DNA of 64,000 nt from Atkinsonella hypoxylon (Eukaryota > Ascomycota > Sordariomycetes > Hypocreales > Clavicipitaceae), in NCBI GenBank assembly GCA_000729835.1, contig JFHB01000051.1, forward strand, positions 103,957 to 167,956. The letters run 5' to 3'. Shown here in pieces: positions 43,008 to 52,522 of this stretch. The notes beneath the pieces were generated by a model. That model did not search any database. It had not been told where the DNA came from and saw only the letters and a program-made list of their open reading frames with translations. How positions within the stretch are numbered: position 1 is the first letter of the stretch; every line of letters begins with the position of its first letter. The position numbers and the translations under genes were made by a program.

Positions 43008-45565
43008 ATGGCCGTTCGATACTCAGCAGAATATCTGCTGTATTTGCGGAACTCGCCGCTTTGTACCAGACCAGATAATCTCCCTCCTGCAGAGGAGTGG
43101 ATGGGGTACGTTTATATCTGTCCCCATCTCCAATTTGAGACTATCAGCTGTGTGTGCTAATCCAGATGCCTGTCTCCAGCGCACCGCCCGAACAAATCCG
43201 AACCCAGGGAACAAAGACTGGTAACGAGAGACCGAGAACAAACGATTCTTCGCTACTCGATCAGACCAATCGACGGTCTCTGGATCGCCATGCGTCCCGT
43301 AACAGTTCAAGTCCGTGCTTCTTCTCGCCAAATGATGATTGTGGAGATCGTTCAATTGCTAACTTGACACGGGGCGAGTCCTCTCATGAAGACCCAGACG
43401 ACATTGTTTTTGGCCCACCACGTATGGCCTTTTCATCTGCTCGTGGGAACAAGGTCTTTGAGAACGACAAATCTTCCCGAGATGCGAATTCTCAAAGTCG
43501 CCCAGGCCTGAGAAGTCGTGGCGATACCGATGGCAACCGTATTCGTGAGAGCCGTCCCAATCCTTTACGGCGCCGCGGCGAAGGGGATCCAGACGGCGAA
43601 GGATGGAATATGGTAAAGCCACGGAAGAGCTTTGGTGCCGAGGGCGCTGAAAGGTTTCACGGTAAGATGGGCGGCAACTTTCGCGATGACAAGCGTCCCG
43701 CAAGAGACAGCAACAAGGACGATCGTGAAGCTGCGCGCGAGCGAACAGGTCGAGCATTCGACACGTTCGCCCGAGATCGCGATGTTACCGATGCCGAGGC
43801 CCGACCTCGAAATGGATTGGGACGAAATAAGGGTGATAATTGGCGAGCCACAGAAGCCGGCGAAACACCTGTACCCGAAAAGCGAGATCGTGATCGGACA
43901 AAGAGCTGGCGAGACAGAGATCGTGACGTTGCCGAGCCCTCTGATGACCGCACTCCCGGTAGGGCGAATGATCGACGCTGGGGCCGCGAACGTGACCAGC
44001 GGCAAGACCGCGAACCAGAATGGCTCGACGAGCCTGCAGAAGCTCGTGAGGCCCATACGCAGCAAGATTTCCAAAAGTGGATGGAACAAATGAAGAAGGC
44101 CAAGAGCGGATCATCTGCACCCAATAGTAAACCTTCAACAGAAACCGTTGCTGGACCGGTAAAGTCAGCTTTGCCTACTCCTGCTGTCGAGGCCGGTCCA
44201 GACAAGTTCTTCCTCGCGTTTGGAGGAGGCAGTGCCATATCCGATGTTGCTACACCTGGTGAACAGAAAGACTCTGCCCCCAAGGCCAAGACTTCCGGCA
44301 AATCCTCCCGCTTTACGTCTTTCTTCTCTCAACCTCAAGGAGACACGAGGCCACGAACCGAATCTTCCACTCCGCTCACAGGGCCGCCGGCGAACGGGCT
44401 AGCTGCAACTTCTGGGTCGACGACTGTTCCTCCTGGCCTCGGAGCGCTCTTCGGCGCGGCAGGGTCAGTTCCAGGGGGAGGTAGCGGCGGTGGGACATCA
44501 GCTACTGCTCCTCCCGAGGAAGAGCGGCAGGCATTCAAGCAACTGCTTGCCAAGCTACAAAAGGCATCCATGAGCGCTACTCCGCCTGGGTCGTCACCCT
44601 TCGCCGCACCTCCGTCAGCAAATGCTCCAGATAACAAAAAGAATGCCATTGGGTCTCCTGAGCCGTTTCAGCAATTCGGTGGCGCCCCGAGAGATGGCTC
44701 ACAAGCTCGCCCGCCGTCGCAACAGCCTCAGCAAGAAATCCTTGCCCCTCGACCTCAGCAGCAATCTGCTCGCCCCGAGCAGCTGCTTCAGGATCTTGTC
44801 GGACACCATCAACGTGTGTCCAGCCAAGGGTCAGCAACACGGCCCGACCCCAACTCGGCTCGCAACAATAGCAACACCGAGTTCTTAATGAACTTGATGA
44901 GGATGGCACCGGAGAGTCAACGATCAGACCACGGCCGAATTCCTTCTCAGCCTCAACTCGGTCCTCAGATCCAGAAGCACTCAACCATGCCGCCGTACAA
45001 TGACCGAGAACAAGAGTTTGCTGTTCGAGAGAACCGGAACAACGTTCGCCTACAGCCCCCTCCTGGATTCTCCATGGATGAACAATTTCACAGTGTCGAA
45101 AGAGAGTTCCGCCAGAACCAACCAACGCAAATTCTCCAGCGGCCTCCTCCACCTCCTGGTTTGGACCAAATGCCTCCTACCTGGATGGCAGGCGGGGCAC
45201 AAATGCCACCTCCTCAGCAAAGAGGTCCAATGCTGCCACCGCCAGGGCTTACCGGAGGCCTAACCGGTCTCAACCGAAATATGCCCATGCCGCCGATGTT
45301 CCCGCCCAACTTTCCTCCCAGCGGCTTGCCACCACCAGATGCGATGGGCGGAATACCGCCAAGGAACATGCCTCCTCCTCCTCCTCCTCCTCCACCGCCA
45401 GGCTTCTTTAACGGACCACCTCACGGCTTCTTGCCTCCAGGGCTAGGCGGGTTCAATGGACCTCCTCCTGGACCTGAAGGGTTTGGTGGTCCTCCATTCG
45501 AGGCCCGAGGCATGCATCCCTCTGCCGGCAACAATGGCCGTGGTGCAAACTACGGACGGCCATGA
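43008..45565 (+). CDS. eIF4E-binding protein, eIF4E-transporter (4E-T) like
   Basis: This is a two-exon gene of 827 aa: 43008-43105, intron 43106-43179 (74 bp), and 43180-45565. Exon 1 is only 33 codons and starts MAVRYSAEYLLYLRNSPLCT; Tyr5-x4-Leu10-Leu11 is the canonical eIF4E-binding motif. The join WMG-APPEQIRTQ keeps frame, with GTACGT donor and a GCTAAT branch site. The rest is mostly disordered. It has the conserved DPDDIVFGPPRMAFSSARG, an Arg/Asp-rich section, EPEWLDEP (about 311-318), glutamine-rich tracts and a proline-rich end with nine prolines in a row near 763. Metazoan 4E-T represses cap-dependent translation and moves eIF4E between compartments; a similar role here is inferred from motif order. 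The large exon alone, begun at an internal ATG, would miss the binding motif. Confidence 0.82.
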
Positions 45566-46338
45566 ATTTGGGGAGTCTCCCTACTGAGAGCCAAATGCCT
45601 CTGAACACGATGCGTGAACGAAACGAAAGAAGGGTGAAAGGGAAAAAAAATAATAATAATAATGTTGGAATCATCAACATGTATCACGTGGGAACCATTT
45701 TATATGTCGAGGCAGCGGGAGCAGTGTAGCACAGTCAAAGTAAAGTATCCCATCCAATCCAACAGCAGACCAAGTAGTCCGCCACGTTAGCAAATATCGC
45801 TCCACTGTTTTCTGTAGCTATCATTTAAAGGCACCTTTTTCTCTTTCTTGTTTTCTTTCTTTCTTTCCTTCTTTCTTTCAATCACGCCTCTTATTTCTAG
45901 TCCAGGCATGACTACTCGACTACTCTTTTTCCCCTCACGGCCAATTTACTAGCTTCGTACCGAATACGTGTAGCGGCGGGATTGTGAAAAGCTTGCTAGG
46001 CGGGTCGTTGGTAGGCTTATTAAGGATAATGACTTCGTCGTTGAAACGTGACTGCATTGAACGGGTCGTGTTGATGCAAGTGTATGTGTACCTGAGCGGG
46101 ACGCAATGCTTGCTGGAGGTGTTGGTGGGCTAAAGGAACGGTGACTTCATTGAACGCGACTGGTTGCGTCGAAATAGTTAGTCCTCGTGTCTAGCCTGGT
46201 GTCCACGTGTATACATTCCCGGCCCAAATGACTCAATTCTGCTGACTAGTTATCCTATTTACGTATATGTACATGACGTGTATTACAAACATGGCATGGC
46301 ACCGCCTACACACGACGCACGCCGCTCTGCGAAGAACC
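45566..46338. other. convergent intergenic region
   Basis: This 770-bp gap lies between the 4E-T-like and SEC1 stop codons. It has an AATAATAATAATAAT run at 45,649-45,663 and a CTTT-rich stretch at 45,838-45,880. No gene was seen. Confidence 0.6.
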
Positions 46339-48822
46339 CTATTTCTTCATACCCAGAAAGTTTCGCCTCTTCTTCTCCTTGTGCAGTTTCCCGTCGTCTT
46401 TGGCATGCGACCCGTTCGATGGCTGGGCGGGCGCACCCGAGTTGAGGCTGAGAGTGGACATGGATGCGGTCGGCGGGACGGGCGGTGTGGGCGATGCACC
46501 GCGGGTGCCGCCAGGGCGGCTTGGGAGACCGCCTGCTGGAGACGCTCTGCCCCCTGGTGCCGGGGAGCCTGCCATCCTGGGCGCTGACGGTAAGGGGTTG
46601 CCCGGCTGGAGGGCAGCTTGCTGTGAAGGTGGTGGCGGTGGAGGTGGTGGTGCCGGACGCTCAAACAGGTGTGCCGGGGCGCGGGGCTTGGGTCGTTCCA
46701 TGGGGATATCGAGCTGGCGCTTGTCGCGGCTCAGATCGCCGACTTGGCGGACGAAGAGCTGGGGTGTGAGCATATGGGATGTGGCGAGGACAATGTCCCG
46801 GCTCTTGTCGCGGCTGACTTCGTAGCAGGCGCGGCTTTCGCTGTACGTCGCGCCGCCGGCCATGAAGACGATGATTCTCTGCCGGTTCTCGGGCGGTCGA
46901 CGGCCTGCGGCGGCCCAGTTGGGTCGTCCGGCGCGGAGGGAGCCGCCTTGTGCGGCGAGGAAGTCTTCGTTGGGATCCATGGGGGGCTTGACGTAGGGGA
47001 AGACGGTTTGGTCCAGTGTGCCTTTTGTGAGGGCGTCGAGCATGGACTTGACGGCCGGTTCGTATCGCGAGAGCGCGTACTCCTCGCTCGGTGACATGCT
47101 TTTGGGGTCATTGGGGAACAACGGCGGAGGGATTTGTCGGGGCTCCTTGAGGGTGTGGGACGTTTTGCCGCCCAGGAGCTCCAGGTTGGTGATGATTTCG
47201 CCATCTTGCGGGGGTAGCGACGCGTGGATCAGCAGCTTTTGGATGTCTTCCATGATGACCCCGCCTCGGTACAGGATGTAGATGATGATGAGGCGAAGTC
47301 GGTCGGGGAGCAGGATGGCTTCGTCATCCAGGAGGCGGACCACCGTCTCAAGGACGTTCTTGGGCTTTCTCAGGTCCTCATCCAGGCCCGTCGACATTGT
47401 CTGTTCAATGGACGCGAGGTCCGGAAGCTTGTTGTGTTGGAAAATATTCATGCACTCTTGCGCCATGGTGAGATGTAGCGAGTACGCTTCCTTCATCTCT
47501 TGGAACTGCGGCAGGCCTGCCAGCATCTCTCGGATGGCGTTGAGGCTAGTGGCGTCTGCGCCATTATTGGTGAAGTGTGGGTTTTCATCCAGAAACTTTT
47601 GGAAATCGCCCATGAGTTTGTCAATTGTGTCCTTCATGTGTCGGTGTCGGTTGTCAACCCATATCTTGTCCTTGTCACCGAGTTCCATGTCCTTTTCTGT
47701 CTCGTCGGCCATACCTGCATTGATCTTCGTGCGGTACGTGACTTTATCTGCGTCCTTGATAGGCAAGAGGTCATGCGCCATTGCCTGGTACGTGAATTCG
47801 TGTAGCAGCGGCGCCATAAGATCCATTGATCGATCTGTCACTATGAGCGTTGATTGCGGTCGGTTCGACGGCGGTGGAAAGTTGGAATTCCAATGCGCGT
47901 AGCCGTCTAGTTCCTCTTGGACAAATCTGGCCAGGTGTGAGCAAAGCACCGAGGCCTCGTGAAGTGCGTTCTTCGGCCGATAGTATCGCACTTTGGGGTA
48001 CTCTCCAAGGGTGATGCAGACGCCGGCGATCTAGTGATAGTGTTAGCGCGACCTTTTCCATGTGAATTTTTTTTTATAAAAAAGCTTAGATTTTTTTCAT
48101 TACTCGTTGCGCCAGAGTCTGCATATGCTTGGGTATCAAGTGGTTGCAAGCAGGGTGGTATAGTATTGGAAAGCTCCATGGGTCTCGAAATGTTATGAGA
48201 TGAGACTCTCGCGGGTAGAAATCAATAAATAGGGTTTTTGACGCCGCTCTCAGTTGCCTGATTCCTGGGAATTCGTCGAGCTTGCGGCGCAGGGCGGGAT
48301 CTAATAGACTGGTCCAAACCAGATATCCTCTCCGGTACCTCCGTCTGTCGAAATCGGCAAGCAGACAGTCGACAATGTGCGGCTCGGGTGACAGGAGATA
48401 GATGGCATCCATACTAGGGTTCGGTTCTCTTCGGTCCTCAATTCGCTCAATAGCTGTCGCGAAAGATTGTTAACATTCGGGTTCGATTCCGCGAGGAGAG
48501 CTCCGGGTGGTATGAAACTCACTGGCTATGTTGATATTAAGGATATCATCTTCTTTGACGACATTGTCGACAATTTTCCGCGACGTCTCGTCCACTATGA
48601 GGCATTTCCACTGCCGTTCTCAGCCGTATCAGAACATGTTCGGACGTTTTATTTACAACTTAGTTCTTGGAGTCGAGAGCGTACATCACCCTGGGTTATG
48701 TCGCGAATCTCTTGAAGAATGACTGCGTCAAGGCAGGTTAGTGCTCGTTCGCAGTGTACCAATGGAAGCGCAGCTACTTATTCCATACTATCATGCTGCT
48801 CCTGTAGCACGGAGAGACCCAT
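46339..48822 (-). CDS. SEC1: Sec1 (Sec1/Munc18 family), exocytic SNARE regulator
   Basis: This gene has five exons and encodes 733 aa: 48822-48789, 48722-48685, 48610-48523, 48453-48104 and 48030-46339. Sec1 binds assembled plasma-membrane SNARE complexes and promotes vesicle fusion at growth sites. The N-terminus reads MGLSVLQEQHDIILQEIRDI, then TQGDWKCLIVDETSRKIVDN, with exons 1 and 2 being only 34 and 38 nt. Later family blocks are MDAIYLLSPEPHIVDCLLAD, FDRRRYRRGYLVWTSLLDP, then STLIVTDRSMDLMAPLLHEF and RQRIIVFMAGGATYSESRAC. After about residue 620 there is a fungal proline/alanine-rich extension (PAPPPPPPPPSQQ) ending in a basic tail, KEKKRRNFLGMKK. All joins close the frame. The short 5' exons are easily missed by gene callers. 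Confidence 0.94.
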
Positions 48823-49559
48823 GATGGGCAACGGACGGAGGTCCAGACTCTGCGTTGTCACGATGTCGTGCTCAAGCGGGGGGTTCGATTTTCGGACAGC
48901 GACGGGCGGCGGTCAGTCGAGATTGAGATTGCAGTTCCTTGCGGTAGGGAGTACAAGGCAAACGCAGAGCCAGTCTGCATGCAGGGTACAGAAAAAATGG
49001 CAATAGCGAGCAAATCGCGGAAACCTCGCGCACCTTTGCCGAAGATGACAGACTGCACTGCACTGAACACATGAGATGGTTGGTGTAGTTGGTGCAGTTG
49101 GTGTAGTTGGTGCAGTTGGTGTAGTTGGTGCAGTTGGTGTGCGCGGGGTTGCGAAGTACAGGTAAAAATGGCGCTGGGATGGTTACTGACGCGCGCTGTG
49201 GCAGGCCCGGCGGGCCCTGTTAAGCGCTCAACCGGTCAGTCATTCACGCCCGAAGTCGTCAAATGAGGTCAAATATCACTGGGTCGTGCGGAGATCGCAT
49301 GGCAGTCTGGTACAAGCAGCTCATCTTGGCGCTGTAGTTGGTTGAAGGCAAAAATACTGCATCGGTTCTGTATTAATGGTACAATCTGAACACCATCGAG
49401 TTGAACCACGTCCACCGAACGGATTGCATCACACAATGTCGCATGTTCATGGCACCTGGTCAAGGTACCGCCACCACAAAGACAGAAAGCAGCAAGACTG
49501 AACTGACGAAGCAAGATGAATGTCCGCTAAGCCGCTAAACAATGATCCGAAACGTCTAC
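48823..49559. other. intergenic, SEC1 promoter with minisatellite
   Basis: The gap holds an 18-bp minisatellite (listed separately) and the ends of SEC1 and the G-patch gene. No gene was supported. Confidence 0.55.
49079..49141 (+). repeat. 18-bp minisatellite, about 3.5 copies
   Basis: GGTGTAGTTGGTGCAGTT is repeated about three and a half times. Each unit is itself two 9-bp halves differing at one base (GTAGTT versus GCAGTT). It lies about 260 bp upstream of the SEC1 start. Confidence 0.85.
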
Positions 49560-50264
49560 CTATTCATCCATTGGCCGGTTCAGGTAGCCCTCGACATCTA
49601 ATCTACCGTAGATTTCTGCTTGAAGTCGCTTCGTCCGTTCCTTATCCTGAGCCACCGCAACCTTTAATTCCTTGCCCGTCAAGGCTCGGGGAGGCGGCTC
49701 CTTCTTGGGCTTCTCCGGCACTATTGCGCCTATACCCAGCCTGTCATCTTTCGCTTTCGCCTTTATGGGATAGCGAACTCCCTCACCCTGACGCCCTAAT
49801 CCGCGCCGTGCGTCGGGATCCCAGCCATGCGACGCCAACGCTCGGAGGCCCATTCGTGATCGGTCCAGCGCAGAAGGAGGATGCGCGTGAGGCATGCTCA
49901 CTTGATGAGCCACAGAAGCCTCGTGATCTTTGACCGATGTAGTGATGGGCAGAGAACATACTGCACAGATGGTTGTTTCGATGGTGTTGTTGGTCGATTC
50001 CGCTTGAGGAATACCGGGCATTGCAACCGGCGTTGAGATGGCCTTGGGCTTTCCATCTCCAAGCACGATGCTGGCATAGAGATCTCCCACTGCAGAACCC
50101 AAGCTGGTCTTGTTTAAGGCTCCTACGCCATTTCTGGCGTCTGTCGCTTGAACAAACTCGACTCTCTTGCGCTTCAGCCCTGCGCCGAAAGGCTTCTTGT
50201 GGTGGAGAGGAATGTCGTCGTCGTCGTCGTCGTCGTCGTTAAACTCATCCCTCAGCCGGCGCAT
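49560..50264 (-). CDS. G-patch and zinc-finger protein (GPANK1/GPATCH11-like)
   Basis: This is a single-exon gene of 234 aa. G-patch proteins bind and activate DEAH-box RNA helicases or act in splicing. An acidic run (FNDDDDDDDDIPLHHKKPFG) opens the protein and comes from a CGT/GTC trinucleotide repeat. A C2H2-like finger sits at about 105-130 (CAVCSLPITTSVKDHEASVA, then H). The G-patch is at about 150-185: GLRALASHGWDPDARRGLGR, then QGEGVRYPI and DDRLGIG. The end is a basic coiled-coil. The frame is open to 50,288, but MRRLRDEFN at 50,264 is the better start. The domain calls are firm, while the exact orthologue is not settled. Confidence 0.82.
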   Translation of the reverse strand: MRRLRDEFNDDDDDDDDIPLHHKKPFGAGLKRKRVEFVQATDARNGVGALNKTSLGSAVGDLYASIVLGDGKPKAISTPVAMPGIPQAESTNNTIETTICAVCSLPITTSVKDHEASVAHQVSMPHAHPPSALDRSRMGLRALASHGWDPDARRGLGRQGEGVRYPIKAKAKDDRLGIGAIVPEKPKKEPPPRALTGKELKVAVAQDKERTKRLQAEIYGRLDVEGYLNRPMDE

Positions 50265-50735
50265 TACGACCAGTTTCAAGGTGATCAAGGTCTCTTCTGG
50301 GCTCGAAGCCTGCGCGGGAGGTCATCTCATATGTGCGACAGTAAGAGTAAGGTTCACGAAGTAGAAAAGCTTCCCAGGCATGTCGCAACTCGGGCGAGGC
50401 TGAGGTAGGTTGCATGGAAGCACACGATGACGGACCGGACCCACATAAAAGCAGGGCGAAAGAAGCCAGCCCTACCCTGAAGGAAATGTGAAATGCCAAA
50501 ATCAACTTACGCATACTCATCGCCGCATCTCCTTCCCTTTTGCGTCGCAAGATCAGGAATCGTCGGTTCTCAGTGAATTGAGCTGCAAGGGCTGATCGGG
50601 ATGTTACTAAATTAGAAGACGTCGGTCACACGATACGATACTTGGACCAGGAGCAGATGGTCTCGATTATAAGTCGACCTGACACTGTTGCCAAGTTCAC
50701 CACTCTACTCACAGGTCGGCGGTGCTTGCAGCTTC
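50265..50735. promoter_or_regulatory. divergent promoter region
   Basis: These 470 bp lie between the starts of the G-patch gene and the glycosyltransferase gene. Both promoters must be here. No motif is claimed. Confidence 0.45.
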
Positions 50736-52022
50736 ATGTTGATATCAACTCAGGAAACCACCGTGACTGCAACCAACGCAATGGAACCCCCATCACCACC
50801 TTTCAAGATTCCAGGAGGAGTCTTCGCCGCTCCAGATGAAACGCTTGACCTTAGATCAGACGCCGAGATAGACTATGACATTCTTCACCCGAAGCCAGTC
50901 TCTGGAGCAAAAAACGTGTGGTTTTATTGGCATAACGGGTATATCAACATGCACCCATATGGCCAGAGAACTATTCGCGCATGGCACACTCGCTTTTCAA
51001 AACAGGGCTGGATTATTCGCGTCATCGACCGAGAGCCAGATTCGCCTCTAAACATTGCAAATTTCATCGAGATCAATGACCCTCAAAACTTTCCCAAAGC
51101 CTTCGCAGACGGCACCCTTGGTGGTACATACGCAATTCAACACTCATCAGATCTTGTTCGCTTCCCATTGCTCCTCAAGTATGGCGGCGTATATGCAGAC
51201 GTCGGAATGATTCAGATCGGCGACTTGGAGCGCATGTGGAACGCGACAGTGGGCAATCCAGACTCGCCATATGAGCTCTTGACTTATAATGCTGGATCTC
51301 CAGAGGACCGCAACATCACCAACTACTTCATGGCGTCAAATGTAAACAATCCTCTAATCTTTCGCTCACACAAGCTTCTGTTAGAATTGTGGGCAGAAGG
51401 AGGAGGCAGGACCTGCACAGAAGGCATGCACACCAGCGAGCTTCTCAGAGAGCTACCTTTGACCCCCTGCGACATGTCATTCGAAGAGGATGGCAAGGTT
51501 TATGGTCCCGAGGACGTGACAAGATTACTGGCTGATTACATCATTCAGGGGCAGGCCATTCGGATGGTGATGAGCATGGAGGACCCAGAAGATGGCTGGA
51601 ACGGACCCAAGTACAGCGCAGAGCACGTCTACGCGATCGACTACATGATCGGTTCGCAGCTAATTAATGAAATGACCGCATGGAACGGCCTACGGCAACA
51701 CGAGCTTATGTCCCTCCCACTGCCCAACGAAGGCGAAATAGAGAGTGAGGACCAGAAACTAGCAAGACAAATCGTCGAGGCTTGCCTGGCAAAGAGTTTT
51801 GGGTTCAAGTTGGCAACGGGCATAATAATCAGGGTCATGGGGGATACCCTGTCGTCGCTATGGAGGAAGCATACCGGCACGGACTGCAAGCCGGGAACGT
51901 ATGCCGCGTACCTCAGATGTGGGACAAGGTACTGGAATCAGAGGGAGTTACCGAATAGACAAGAATGGGAGGTGTTGAAGCCGATAAAGGTTGGCCCACT
52001 CTTGAAGGGAACCTCATCATGA
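50736..52022 (+). CDS. capsule-polysaccharide-type glycosyltransferase (GT32-like)
   Basis: This is a single-exon gene of 428 aa. The fold resembles capsular polysaccharide synthesis and DXD sugar transferases, which move a sugar from a nucleotide donor. The sugar-binding region reads KNVWFYWHNGYINMHPYGQR, TIRAWHTRFSKQGWIIRVID and then QHSSDLVRFPLLLKYGGVYA followed by DVGMIQIGDLE. The usual DxD is DVG here, so metal binding may differ or activity may be weak. There is no clear signal peptide or membrane anchor, unusual for a Golgi enzyme. The first ATG is at 50,736; a second at 50,781 (MEPPSPPFKIPGG) is equally plausible. Codons upstream to 50,688 are open but lack ATG. The product and acceptor are unknown. 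Confidence 0.75.
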   Translation: MLISTQETTVTATNAMEPPSPPFKIPGGVFAAPDETLDLRSDAEIDYDILHPKPVSGAKNVWFYWHNGYINMHPYGQRTIRAWHTRFSKQGWIIRVIDREPDSPLNIANFIEINDPQNFPKAFADGTLGGTYAIQHSSDLVRFPLLLKYGGVYADVGMIQIGDLERMWNATVGNPDSPYELLTYNAGSPEDRNITNYFMASNVNNPLIFRSHKLLLELWAEGGGRTCTEGMHTSELLRELPLTPCDMSFEEDGKVYGPEDVTRLLADYIIQGQAIRMVMSMEDPEDGWNGPKYSAEHVYAIDYMIGSQLINEMTAWNGLRQHELMSLPLPNEGEIESEDQKLARQIVEACLAKSFGFKLATGIIIRVMGDTLSSLWRKHTGTDCKPGTYAAYLRCGTRYWNQRELPNRQEWEVLKPIKVGPLLKGTSS

Positions 52023-52428
52023 TCTTGATGATGTGGGGGACAAGCGATCTTATGGGATATCTGAGGTTTCCGCTTGGCTGATATCGAGAAGCCACCTAGC
52101 TAGGGGGTATTGGTATTTATTGCTAACGCTTACGATCTAGTGGCACGCCAGATTATGTGGTACTTTCTCGTCTTGTGCTAAGCGCCATTTAACAGGAAAC
52201 AATTGGCGCAGAAGAGAATTCGACCGCGTGTGGGAAAGTAATCATGAAGCAAACAATTAAAGTTAAATATTGACCCCACGTGTCAGACATGCATGAGCGT
52301 GTAAGTCCAAGAGGGGTTATGGAAGCCGCACGCGCATGACAATAGATTAGATTATTGATAACCTTTGCGCCGTCAGAGTTTCATAGATGTGACGGTGCCT
52401 GCAGCCAATACCTTAGCTGACCATTCTT
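52023..52428. other. intergenic, PhoD gene upstream
   Basis: No gene was seen in this 400-bp stretch. It contains ordinary AT-rich sequence with a CACGTG site at 52,277-52,282, the core bound by Pho4-type bHLH factors; whether it is used is unknown. Confidence 0.4.
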
Positions 52429-52470
52429 AATCTAACCCCTAACCCCTAATCCCTAACCCCTAACCCTAAT
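52429..52470. repeat. interstitial telomere-like repeats
   Basis: TAATCTAACCCCTAACCCCT and its continuation consist of six to seven CCCTAA/CCCCTAA units. This is the C-strand pattern of the fungal telomere repeat TTAGGG with variants. It lies about 55-95 bp upstream of the PhoD start codon, so it may act as a telobox-type promoter element. Confidence 0.8.
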
Positions 52471-52522
52471 TCTTTGTCTGAAATTAGGATCACAAGTCTT
52501 CGTACTTTCTTACCGCTCAAAG

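Noticed and set aside
43154..43180. Internal start at 43,154 for the eIF4E-binding protein
   Set aside because: It would begin at intronic sequence and miss the conserved eIF4E-binding exon, whose splice closes the frame exactly.
48480..48490. Perfect polymerase III B box GGTTCGATTCC
   Set aside because: It lies inside a 68-bp SEC1 intron with no A box at suitable distance and no cloverleaf, so it is probably chance.
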